Shown one piece after another: positions 1-6,552 of a DNA stretch of 13,127 nucleotides (positions are counted from its first letter, which is position 1; each line of letters begins with the position of its first letter). This DNA comes from Lachnospiraceae bacterium. Lineage in GTDB: Bacteria; Bacillota; Clostridia; Lachnospirales; Lachnospiraceae. The stretch spans positions 1-13,127 of the forward strand of contig WQST01000048.1 in assembly GCA_009787745.1 (NCBI GenBank). The letters are read 5' to 3'. Position numbers and translations under genes: made by a program. The notes under the pieces were generated by a model. It was given only the letters and a program-made list of their open reading frames with translations, made no database searches and was not told the origin of the DNA.

Positions 1-10
1 TGAATTTTTT

Positions 11-1324
11 ATGAATGACGATCCGATGGCTGTAATTATAGTTATCGGTCGTCATGCAAACGCAATGGGCATTCCAAACGATGCATACAATACAATTGAA
101 AGCTATTTAGAAAGAGCTGTGTATGGAGGATATATAGGAATCGTTGTATCGGATGGTGCGCCGTCTAAAATCGATTTAATAGAACATGAATTTTTTATTG
201 AGAATGCGCGTAACACTTCTGTTTTGCGAAATACTATTCAAAGTCGGACAAAGAATGTTAGTGAACTCATAAAAGATAGTAATATTTCAGCTAAATATCC
301 TGAAAACGATTTGTTAGCTGCATTGCGCGAAGCAAAAAATGCACTATCTGCATCAAGTGTTAGAAGTATTACTAATAAGCATATTGTCATTATTGACACA
401 GGTATATCAACTAGTGGCGATTTGAATCTAATGAGTATGGATTTATCAAAGGCAAAACCTAATATTGAAACCATTATTAATCCATTAAAGGATTATGAGG
501 GCGTTGGTGTTTTGCCAGATTTAGCAGGAATAAATATAACATTCATTGGTACTGAGGATGGATTAGCAGAGGTGGCAGAACCTCAATTACTAAATACTGC
601 TGATAAAAAGTTTATAAGAGATTTATGGAGTCAATTAGTTATTTTTAGCGGAGCAGAAACAGTTCTATTCGAAAGTGTCGCTGGATGGAACAAACCAAAT
701 CATTATAGCGAAGATGAACTTTCGTTATTCCCCTTTGTTTCAGCTGTAACTTTTTCAAATGACCCAATTATTGTAATACCGCCAAGGATTGATTATATAC
801 CAAGTGGACCAGATCCAGAACCGAAATTACCATCTCCGCCAATCGTTGACATTCGTTTGGGTAGTGAAATGATTGGATTTCAAGCTGGTAAAGCAGAGTT
901 CTTAGAACCAGAAAATGCAATGCATATATTGCGCCCGTATGCAAATGCACTAAAGATATATTTAGATACATTTCCCGCAGAGAAAATTTGGCTTATAGGT
1001 ACAACAGCTACAACAAATAAAGGCGGAGATGGTGATATTGATTTAGGATTAAGACGGTCAGAAAAGGTTAAGGACGCTCTTGAAAATGAATTTGGTATTG
1101 ATGGTGAAAGATTAAATATAGTTGGATTAGGCGCGGTATTTCCGTGGCATGTTAACGAATTTTCTAAAGGATCATTTGATACAGAAATAGCTCAAGAAAA
1201 TCGTGCTGTTTGGATATTGAATAGTACTGAAGCAAATGAAAAATTCATAATGTTAATGAGTGATTATAAAAAATCGTTATTATTACCAGATGCTATTAAT
1301 CAAATCAGAAATCTACTCGATTAA
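11..1324 (+). CDS. Degenerate vWA-like domain protein with C-terminal OmpA-like domain (5' end possibly incomplete)
   Basis: Residues about 5-222 alternate hydrophobic strands and helices in the order of a von Willebrand factor A fold: strand AVIIVIG, strand GIVVSDG, helix NDLLAALREAKNAL, strand IVIIDTGISTSG (125-136), then LPDLAGINITFIG. The first strand lacks the metal-binding DxSxS, so any metal site is degenerate. A proline-rich linker (about 257-278) leads to an OmpA-family domain (about 285-405) with the usual elements: FQAGKAEFLEP, KIWLIGTTATT, LGLRRSEKVKDAL, GIDGERLNIVGLG and a terminal ENRAVWIL. In the family such domains bind peptidoglycan diaminopimelate or act as scaffolds. The frame is open back to base 2 and no ribosome site precedes the ATG at 11 (or at 26), so the true start may be upstream of the window. 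For the same reason the lack of a signal peptide cannot be judged. First of five AT-rich accessory genes. The OmpA call is fairly firm, the vWA call moderate, the cellular role unknown. Confidence 0.8.
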   Translation: MNDDPMAVIIVIGRHANAMGIPNDAYNTIESYLERAVYGGYIGIVVSDGAPSKIDLIEHEFFIENARNTSVLRNTIQSRTKNVSELIKDSNISAKYPENDLLAALREAKNALSASSVRSITNKHIVIIDTGISTSGDLNLMSMDLSKAKPNIETIINPLKDYEGVGVLPDLAGINITFIGTEDGLAEVAEPQLLNTADKKFIRDLWSQLVIFSGAETVLFESVAGWNKPNHYSEDELSLFPFVSAVTFSNDPIIVIPPRIDYIPSGPDPEPKLPSPPIVDIRLGSEMIGFQAGKAEFLEPENAMHILRPYANALKIYLDTFPAEKIWLIGTTATTNKGGDGDIDLGLRRSEKVKDALENEFGIDGERLNIVGLGAVFPWHVNEFSKGSFDTEIAQENRAVWILNSTEANEKFIMLMSDYKKSLLLPDAINQIRNLLD

Positions 1325-1445
1325 TCATATCATTATAGCTATTTAAGAAGCATGTGTTTGGTTTTGAACTCACAATTTGTAAAATCCCGTATTTGTTGAG
1401 AATATGTAATAAGGTAAGTATCAGTTATTAATTAATTAAATTTAA

Positions 1446-1455
1446 AGAGGTGAGG
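1446..1455 (+). promoter_or_regulatory. Ribosome binding site fixing the start at 1462
   Basis: AGAGGTGAGG lies 6 bases before ATG 1462. A GTG at 1450 is in frame but sits inside this Shine-Dalgarno sequence, so ATG 1462 is the better start and puts the zinc-ribbon cysteines at the extreme N-terminus. Confidence 0.7.
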
Positions 1456-1461
1456 ACTATT

Positions 1462-2832
1462 ATGAAATGTGCAAAATGTAACAGCGAATTACCGATAATA
1501 TCCGAAAATAATCTAAAATTTTGCCCGAGTTGCAATGCCTCAATAGAATCAATGCTGAATGAGGTATTGGCCGAATCTGATGATGTTTGCAACTCACAAA
1601 AGTTTCGTGAGTCTTCTATAAGTTCTCCGTTTATTAAATGGGGAGTTACTATTATTGCGTTTATCATAATAATAAGTGTAACTATTTTGCATTCTGCTCT
1701 AAGAACGATCTCTGTAAGTAACATATTTATTAAGAATGATGAAGTAACAATAGGATTAGGAGATGGTATTGCTCTATATGATAATGTTGAGCCTCATAAT
1801 GCTTCAAATAGTAATGTAACATGGGTAAGCAGTGATGAAAGTGTTGTGGTTGTAAGCGATGGTGGTGGTCGCAATGGCGGTTGGGTTACAGGTATATCGG
1901 CAGGAACCGCGACTATTAAAGCGTTTACAGAAAACGGTCATTTTACTGCCGAATGTACTGTTGTTGTATTACCAAATAAAATCGCGGTTAGAGGGGTATC
2001 ATTTCTTGAAGATGATATCAAAATAGGTTTGGGAGAGGAAAGCTATATTAATTTAATTGTTAAGGAAATAATTGATCCATTAAATGCTTCGAATAAAACG
2101 GTGACATGGAGAAGTAGCGATGAAAACATTGTTGCTATAAATGAAGATTATATTACAGGAATATCATTAGGAACGGCTACTATTACTGTTTCAACCGAAG
2201 ACGGAAATCATTCTACAAGCTGTAGAGTTACTGTTTTACCGACAAATGATATTTCTGTAAGTGGATTAAATGTTGATAAGGAGTTAACATTAGGATTGAA
2301 TGACAGAGGATTCATTAGAATGGAGATTGAACCCTCGAATGCTTCAAACAAGAAAGTGATTTGGAAAAGTAACGACGAAAATATTGTAGCGATAAACTTT
2401 GCTTCCGATTTTCTAATAGATGGCTGTTTTGTGACAGGTGTATCAGCAGGATTGGCAACTCTAACAGCGACTACCGAGGATGGTGATTACATAGCGTCAT
2501 GTAATGTTACAGTGTTACCGAAGAGTATTCCCGTAAGTAGTGTATCAATAATCATACCCGATTTAGATGTACTATTTAACGCGTATAGAGTGGGGATTAC
2601 ATTGGAGGTGGGGGACGATAAACTTATATCTGCAATAATCTTACCATTGAATGCTACAAATAAGAAAGTAAAATGGAAAAGTAGCAATGAGAGTATTGCA
2701 GTTGTAAATAATGATGGTCTAGTGATAGGGATATCGGTAGGAACAGCGACAATAACTATCACTACAGAAGATGGTGACTACCATAGACAATGTATTGTAA
2801 ATGTCGTACCGTCGACATCACAGTTAAGATAA
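1462..2832 (+). CDS. Zinc-ribbon, single-TM protein with four Ig-like (Big_2-type) repeats
   Basis: Start chosen at ATG 1462 because of the ribosome site at 1446-1455; 456 aa. Residues 1-26 form a zinc ribbon (C3-x2-C6 and C21-x2-C24). A hydrophobic segment at about 59-80 is the only membrane helix. Four repeats of about 85-95 residues follow (about 82-170, 175-260, 264-353, 358-450). Each has the bacterial Ig-like group 2 signature: a P-x-NAS/T-N segment, V-x-W-x-S-x-(D/N)-E-S/N-I/V-V, then a G-x-S-x-G-x-A-T-(I/L) strand, T-E-(D/N)-G, and a final C-x-V-x-V-(L/V)-P strand. The likely topology is a cytoplasmic zinc ribbon and an extracellular Ig stalk, as in other zinc-ribbon/TM surface proteins of Bacillota. 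It may display or sense something at the envelope; no catalytic domain is visible. Separated from the upstream gene by 137 bases with no clear terminator. Confidence 0.88.
   Translation: MKCAKCNSELPIISENNLKFCPSCNASIESMLNEVLAESDDVCNSQKFRESSISSPFIKWGVTIIAFIIIISVTILHSALRTISVSNIFIKNDEVTIGLGDGIALYDNVEPHNASNSNVTWVSSDESVVVVSDGGGRNGGWVTGISAGTATIKAFTENGHFTAECTVVVLPNKIAVRGVSFLEDDIKIGLGEESYINLIVKEIIDPLNASNKTVTWRSSDENIVAINEDYITGISLGTATITVSTEDGNHSTSCRVTVLPTNDISVSGLNVDKELTLGLNDRGFIRMEIEPSNASNKKVIWKSNDENIVAINFASDFLIDGCFVTGVSAGLATLTATTEDGDYIASCNVTVLPKSIPVSSVSIIIPDLDVLFNAYRVGITLEVGDDKLISAIILPLNATNKKVKWKSSNESIAVVNNDGLVIGISVGTATITITTEDGDYHRQCIVNVVPSTSQLR
1790..2770 (+). repeat. Internal coding repeats encoding the Big_2-like units
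   Basis: Four diverged copies of a roughly 270-290 base unit. The best conserved core encodes the NAS/T-N...V-x-W-x-S stretch and occurs near 1798, 2086, 2338 and 2650. At DNA level the cores share blocks such as AATGCTTC and TGGA(A/G)AAGTA. The copies have diverged too far to be a recent expansion. Confidence 0.65.
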
Positions 2833-2981
2833 CAAAAATCTATAACAAAGAACAACTACTTGATACCGTGCTCTAAAATCTTCAATACATCTAATACGTT
2901 TGCGAAGCTTAAATGGAATAATTTGAAAAGATTTATTTTTGATAGTTATCTAACAATTAGAGGTAAAATAAGTCGTATGGT

Positions 2982-3010
2982 TTGACAAAAGAAAGATTCC
3001 AGTATTTATG
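2982..3010 (+). promoter_or_regulatory. Weak candidate promoter before the MORN-repeat gene
   Basis: TTGACA at 2982-2987 is a perfect -35, but the downstream element is poor (TTTATG at 3005-3010 with a 17-base spacer, or TATTTA at 3003 with 15). It lies in the 233-base gap 2833-3065, in which I see no gene, terminator hairpin or repeat. The gap is long enough to hold a promoter, so this gene may start a new transcript. Confidence 0.25.
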
Positions 3011-3065
3011 TGAGGTGAAGAGTTTAGCAATTACCTAAATGTATAAGATTATTTGGAGGTAGTAA

Positions 3066-3872
3066 ATGGATTCGTTGAATGAAATTGCAATGTTAAGTTA
3101 TATTATAACAATTGTTTTATTTTTGACAACTTCTTTAGGAATGTCTTTTAAAGGTTGGCTTGATTGGCGTATTTATGGTTTGAAAAATTATAAGGGAATA
3201 AAAGGAAGAGTTTTTTTTATTGTGGGTATTGTAGGGTTTATTTTATCAATTATAGGTATATTTATTTATTTTAGTAACTATGAAATAGATTCTAAAGATG
3301 AAACTATATCTATTGATACGAATGAAGTAGGTAAACTAAATCCTATTAGCCCAACATCAAATTTTTATAAATCGAATTATTCTTATGAAAATTCAACATA
3401 TACTGGGTATATGAATCCTGAAACCATGATTCCAAATGGCGAAGGAACAATGGTTTATACTAACAATGATGAGTATTGCGGTAATTGGGTTGAAGGTGTG
3501 AAATCGGGATTTGGAATTATGCGCTATCATAATGGTGATGTATACGAGGGTGAATGGAAAAATGATAAAAAACATGGAGAAAAAAGTTTGTATACATGGA
3601 AAGATAATAAAAGGTATGAGGGTTCTTATGATAATGATCAACGACATGGTTATGGAGAATTTTATGGATGGTTTGATTTAAGTAATGGTTGGGAGGGGAC
3701 ATATAAGGGTGATATAGTTGATGGTAACTTTGAAGGGCAAGGAACATTTGAGTTTGTAAATGGTGATATATTTATTGGTGAGTTTAGAGATAATAAACGA
3801 TGGAATGGAACATATTATAGTGAAAATGGATTACAATATGAAATCGTAAATGGTGAACCTCGTACTAATTAG
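3066..3872 (+). CDS. Two-TM membrane protein with about six MORN repeats
   Basis: 268 aa, with GGAGG at 3055-3059 giving a good start. Two hydrophobic helices (about 9-27 and 49-69) are separated by a short positively charged loop. A polar linker (about 71-110) follows, then MORN repeats from about 112 to 258. Repeats are seen as G-x-G-x-(M/F)-x-(Y/F)-x-(N/D)-G-D-x-Y-x-G-x-W units, for example MRYHNGDVYEGEWKNDKKHG and GTFEFVNGDIFIGEFRDNKR. MORN repeats form an open beta-sheet groove used for lipid or protein contact. With both ends of a two-helix hairpin on one face, and basic residues (K29, R35, K40, K43, K46, R48) between the helices, the inside/outside placement of the repeats is not certain. 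Upstream of the small TM protein and the GTPase, with only 44 bases to the next gene, so probably co-transcribed with them. Confidence 0.85.
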   Translation: MDSLNEIAMLSYIITIVLFLTTSLGMSFKGWLDWRIYGLKNYKGIKGRVFFIVGIVGFILSIIGIFIYFSNYEIDSKDETISIDTNEVGKLNPISPTSNFYKSNYSYENSTYTGYMNPETMIPNGEGTMVYTNNDEYCGNWVEGVKSGFGIMRYHNGDVYEGEWKNDKKHGEKSLYTWKDNKRYEGSYDNDQRHGYGEFYGWFDLSNGWEGTYKGDIVDGNFEGQGTFEFVNGDIFIGEFRDNKRWNGTYYSENGLQYEIVNGEPRTN

Positions 3873-3916
3873 TTTGCTCTATATTTCGAATAAATACTAA
3901 GTAGGATTAAGAAAAT

Positions 3917-4387
3917 ATGATAAATAGTAGACTGTTAAAAGGCGTTAATGATTGCTTGAAAAGTATAATTGTACCATTTGTTTCATGTATCTTATGTACA
4001 GGAATAAAAATAATTGCTTGGGGAGGCCAAACCAGTATTGAAATGTTTGTGTCATCTGATATAGCATTTTCTGTTGCTATGTATTTTTTTGTGTATTTGA
4101 TCTATATTAAGAAATCTAAATATGCGACTGTAAAAAATGAATTATTTATGCCTTATTTAATGGCTTTAATTATTTTCATGATTTTATACGGAATATCGGT
4201 ATATGAAGTTTCTATTATTGAGTATCGTACATCAATTATTGGAAATGAATATAAAATTGGAAATTATATGCAAATAACATCTGAACCTCAACTTCATATA
4301 ATAAGATGGGTAACGATATTAGCTAGCTGTGTTGCTATTTTTTTAGCAGAAATAGCGCGGATACGATATAAATTGGAGGTTTTTTAA
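3917..4387 (+). CDS. Small multi-TM protein of unknown function
   Basis: 156 aa, not recognised. Hydropathy shows about four membrane helices (about 17-35, 45-64, 78-98 and 127-146), with a polar extra-membrane loop between the third and fourth (about 100-125, containing SIIEYRTSIIGNEYKIGNY). No catalytic motif is visible. The start at 3917 has only a weak upstream purine run. The gene ends 2 bases before the GTPase start, and the GTPase ribosome site (GGAGG, 4375-4379) lies inside the last codons of this gene. The two are therefore very probably translationally coupled and act together, perhaps with this protein as a membrane partner of the GTPase. Confidence 0.7.
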   Translation: MINSRLLKGVNDCLKSIIVPFVSCILCTGIKIIAWGGQTSIEMFVSSDIAFSVAMYFFVYLIYIKKSKYATVKNELFMPYLMALIIFMILYGISVYEVSIIEYRTSIIGNEYKIGNYMQITSEPQLHIIRWVTILASCVAIFLAEIARIRYKLEVF

Positions 4388-4389
4388 TA

Positions 4390-5256
4390 ATGACAAAACG
4401 CTCAAAAATTAACACTAAAGATATAATTACGTTTTTGCTTCCGATTTTATCGGTGGTTATCGCAATTATGGCGCAATTTATTTTCGAGTCGTCTGAAATA
4501 TCGAATATATTGATGTATGTTGCATTTACTGTACCGACAATGACTGTTGCAATTCTCTTTTTGAAAATATTTGCACAAACACCTCCAACTTTGAGATTAT
4601 CATTGATTGGTCTTGATAAATCGGGTAAGACAGTATATACAACTGTTTTATTTAATGAATTACTAATTAATAATAATGAGTATGAAAATGTAAGATTTAG
4701 CATGTATGGTACAGATACAACTGAAAGAGTGTTGGATGATTATGCATTATTGAATAGTGGCACATGGCCTGAATCTACACCCTATTCAGGAATGTTTACT
4801 TATCATGCTAAGTTGAGTTTGCATAGAAACAAAAATTATAAACTTGAGATTACAGATTTTGCAGGTGAAAAATATAAGCACGAGTTAGTAGAATATTTTC
4901 ATAAAGCAGGATTTTACAATCATGTAAAAAAAAGTGATATAGTTTTTTTTGTTATTGATCTTGCGCGAACAATTAATAAAAATGAATATAAAACTATTAA
5001 TGATGAGTATGTTACAGATATTGAAAAAAAGATAATAGCAATGTTGAATTTGTTACAAAACGAAGAAAATGAAAGTTTTAATAACCCTATTGGTATCCCT
5101 ATAGTTTTATTATTTATGAAATCAGATTTGTTAAATAAATATAAAATTGATGAAAACCTTATCATTGAAAAATTTAATAGATTAATTAAATATTTTAGTA
5201 AAAATTGTGAATGTTATGAACATTTTTTGTATCATCAACTGGTTTTGATGATATAG
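4390..5256 (+). CDS. Membrane-anchored small GTPase (TRAFAC type), reading frame broken near the C-terminus
   Basis: 288 aa as read. Two N-terminal membrane helices (about 11-31 and 37-60) precede a P-loop GTPase domain. The domain has Walker A GLDKSGKT (74-81), the DxxG switch II motif DFAG (156-159) after strand KLEIT, hydrophobic strand DIVFFVIDL (183-191), and MKSD (243-246) in the position of NKxD, where Asp246 would read guanine. It resembles the TRAFAC GTPases proposed as the core of prokaryotic conflict or signalling systems, in which small GTPases sit with vWA and TM proteins. The frame stops at 5256, before the last helix and the G5 region. The -1 frame from the T6 run at 5223-5228 supplies VSSTG, a fitting G5 loop, and a helix with PIIW, ending at 5351. 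Full length would be 320 aa. Either a single T was lost (mutation or assembly error) or ribosomes shift frame here. GTPase assignment is strong. Confidence 0.87.
   Translation: MTKRSKINTKDIITFLLPILSVVIAIMAQFIFESSEISNILMYVAFTVPTMTVAILFLKIFAQTPPTLRLSLIGLDKSGKTVYTTVLFNELLINNNEYENVRFSMYGTDTTERVLDDYALLNSGTWPESTPYSGMFTYHAKLSLHRNKNYKLEITDFAGEKYKHELVEYFHKAGFYNHVKKSDIVFFVIDLARTINKNEYKTINDEYVTDIEKKIIAMLNLLQNEENESFNNPIGIPIVLLFMKSDLLNKYKIDENLIIEKFNRLIKYFSKNCECYEHFLYHQLVLMI
5223..5229 (+). promoter_or_regulatory. T6 tract / possible -1 slippery heptamer
   Basis: The zero frame here reads CAT TTT TTG. This makes the heptamer T TTT TTG, the X XXY YYZ arrangement of a -1 frameshift site. Slipping back one base joins the GTPase body to its C-terminal segment. 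A seventh T would have the same effect, so an indel or a sequencing error explains it equally well. Confidence 0.4.
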
Positions 5257-5351
5257 AAAATAACACTGGAAATTTATGCCCAAAAGCAGTTGTAGATCCA
5301 ATTATCTGGTCAGTAAAAAAGAAAAAAAGGTATAAGTTTTTTAAATTATAA
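5229..5351 (+). other. Detached C-terminal coding segment of the GTPase (-1 frame)
   Basis: Reading from 5229 in the -1 frame gives VSSTG, then an acidic stretch, then VVDPIIWSVKKKKRYKFFKL and a TAA at 5349-5351. VSSTG fits the G5 (SAK-like) loop expected one strand after MKSD. The segment has no start codon or ribosome site of its own, so it can only be translated as part of the upstream gene. Confidence 0.72.
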
Positions 5352-5471
5352 GTATGAAGGGTTAATTTGATTTACTGTACTAAACGGAGTAAGGCATTTC
5401 GAAAACATAAGATGTCGGAATCCGATACTTTTGCTTTAGTCAAAATAAAATTTAGTAAAACTCTTCAAATA

Positions 5472-5529
5472 CCCCACCAAAAAACCAACCAACAACTAGT
5501 AATATTTCACCACCCCCCACCCCTTTCCG
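5472..5529. other. G-depleted, C-rich tract in the intergenic junction
   Basis: The + strand is built of A, C and T with runs of C: CCCC at 5472, CCCCCC at 5513-5518, CCCC at 5520-5523, and CCAACCAACAA between. The only G before 5529 is in ACTAGT. The complementary strand therefore has closely spaced G runs able in principle to form a G-quadruplex. It is part of the 329-base gap 5352-5680, which otherwise holds only the flagellin promoter and leader. Confidence 0.5.
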
Positions 5530-5558
5530 CGCAAATTTACCAATTTTTCGCAAAAACG

Positions 5559-5587
5559 TTGTTAAAAACAGCGGTTAGTGGTATAAT
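5559..5587 (+). promoter_or_regulatory. Extended -10 sigma-A promoter of the flagellin gene
   Basis: TATAAT at 5582-5587 is a perfect -10, preceded by TGG (extended -10). TTGTTA at 5559-5564 is a partial -35 with a 17-base spacer. Transcription would begin near 5594, giving a leader of about 87 bases. A SigD/sigma-28 element, expected for many flagellins, is not evident at a suitable distance. Confidence 0.7.
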
Positions 5588-5605
5588 GAAACCAATAATT
5601 TATAA

Positions 5606-5663
5606 CTACGCTTTTAATGCGTAGCTCTCGGAATGCTTACATTTTTGGTAAGTTTTCTTAACC
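5606..5663 (+). promoter_or_regulatory. Structured flagellin mRNA leader with competing hairpins
   Basis: Hairpin A pairs CTACGC (5606-5611) with GCGTAG (5619-5624). Hairpin B pairs CTTAC (5636-5640) with GTAAG (5648-5652). Hairpin C would pair GGTAAG (5647-5652) with CTTAACC (5657-5663) through a one-base bulge and a TTTT loop. B and C use the same bases and exclude each other. C ends 4 bases before the ribosome site at 5667-5674. Confidence 0.45.
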
Positions 5664-5680
5664 AAGAAAGGAAGTTGCCT

Positions 5681-6505
5681 ATGGTCATTAAGAATAATGT
5701 AAACGCAATGAATGCGAATAGGGCGAATGACGCGAATCAAATCGCTAAGGCGAAAACAAAGGAGAAACTATCATCCGGCTTTAAAATCAACCGCGCGGCT
5801 GATGATGCGTCAGGACTTGCGATATCCGAAAAGATGCGCCGTCAGATATTTGCTCTCAGCGAAGCGACAGCGAATGCGCAAAGCGGTATATCAAGTATCC
5901 AGACCGCCGAAGGTGCGATGGGTCAAGTAAGCGATATGCTCGGACGCATGAATGAACTGGCGGTTAAAGCTGGTAATGAAACCTTATCTGCGGAGGACAA
6001 ATACAGCATTAAATCCGAAATGAACGCCCTGCGGAGTGAAATTGACCGCGTTGCTGAAACCACTACTTTCAACGGTCAGAAATTACTGGACGGCAGTTTT
6101 GCCGACGGCAAGAGAATACAGGTTGGCGCGGAAGTTACCGACGGCAACCAAATAAGCATTAATATCGGAAAAATGGATTGGGCGTCATTGAGCGGAAACG
6201 GTACATTTGATATCGGTAATAAATCGCAGATAGCCGAAACATTAGACTTTATCAAAGGGGCGATGAAGAATGTCGCTACGATGCGCTCTGATATGGGTGC
6301 CACACAGAACCGTTTGGGTAATACGATCAGCAGTTTGAAGAACACAACCGAAAACACGACCGCCGCCGAATCAGCAGTTCGTGATACTGATATGGCACAG
6401 GAAATGGTTAAATTCTCACTTCAAAATATTCTGGCGAAAACGAATGAAGCGATGCAGGCACACGCGAAACAATCAGGCGGGTTGGCTTTACGTTTATTGA
6501 CATAA
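5681..6505 (+). CDS. hag: Flagellin
   Basis: 274 aa filament subunit, exported by the flagellar type III apparatus and polymerised at the filament tip. Start ATG 5681 (AAAGGAAG at 5667-5674) gives MVIKNNVNAMNANR, which matches the family N-terminus. An in-frame ATG at 5633 would add 16 foreign residues. The N-terminal D0/D1 helices carry LSSGFKINRAADDASGLAIS (30-49) and a conserved coiled segment (MNELAVKAGNETLS, ending near 103). SEMNALRSEIDRVAETTTFNG (112-132) marks the end of that half. The central variable part is very short (about 135-185). The C-terminal helix carries AAESAVRDTDMAQEMVKFS (228-246) and ends LALRLLT. Length is close to the minimal Bacillus/Clostridium type. No other flagellar gene is in the window, so it is an isolated filament locus with its own promoter. 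Confidence 0.97.
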   Translation: MVIKNNVNAMNANRANDANQIAKAKTKEKLSSGFKINRAADDASGLAISEKMRRQIFALSEATANAQSGISSIQTAEGAMGQVSDMLGRMNELAVKAGNETLSAEDKYSIKSEMNALRSEIDRVAETTTFNGQKLLDGSFADGKRIQVGAEVTDGNQISINIGKMDWASLSGNGTFDIGNKSQIAETLDFIKGAMKNVATMRSDMGATQNRLGNTISSLKNTTENTTAAESAVRDTDMAQEMVKFSLQNILAKTNEAMQAHAKQSGGLALRLLT

Positions 6506-6520
6506 TATTGTATAAAGATT

Positions 6521-6549
6521 TTGACACTGAACGCTAAATATGGTACGAT
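6521..6549 (+). promoter_or_regulatory. Strong sigma-A promoter before the Ig-repeat gene
   Basis: Perfect -35 TTGACA at 6521-6526, 17-base spacer, -10 TACGAT at 6544-6549 preceded by TGG (extended -10). It begins 15 bases after the flagellin stop. The start point would be near 6556, at the left arm of the inverted repeat 6553-6587. Confidence 0.75.
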
Positions 6550-6552
6550 ATT

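Noticed and set aside
2833..3065. Open stretch of about 43 codons inside the gap before the MORN gene
   Set aside because: No start codon or ribosome site and no recognisable motif; length is expected by chance in AT-rich DNA.
5559..5600. SigD/sigma-28 promoter for flagellin
   Set aside because: TAAA at 5563-5566 has no GCCGAT-like partner at the required distance, whereas an extended -10 sigma-A element is clear.
5367..5624. 85-codon open frame starting at TTG in the junction
   Set aside because: No ribosome site, biased composition from the C-rich tract, and it runs over the flagellin promoter and hairpin; no protein-like pattern.
5633..5680. Earlier in-frame ATG for flagellin
   Set aside because: Would add 16 residues not found in flagellins and lies within the leader hairpin; ATG 5681 has the ribosome site and the family N-terminus.
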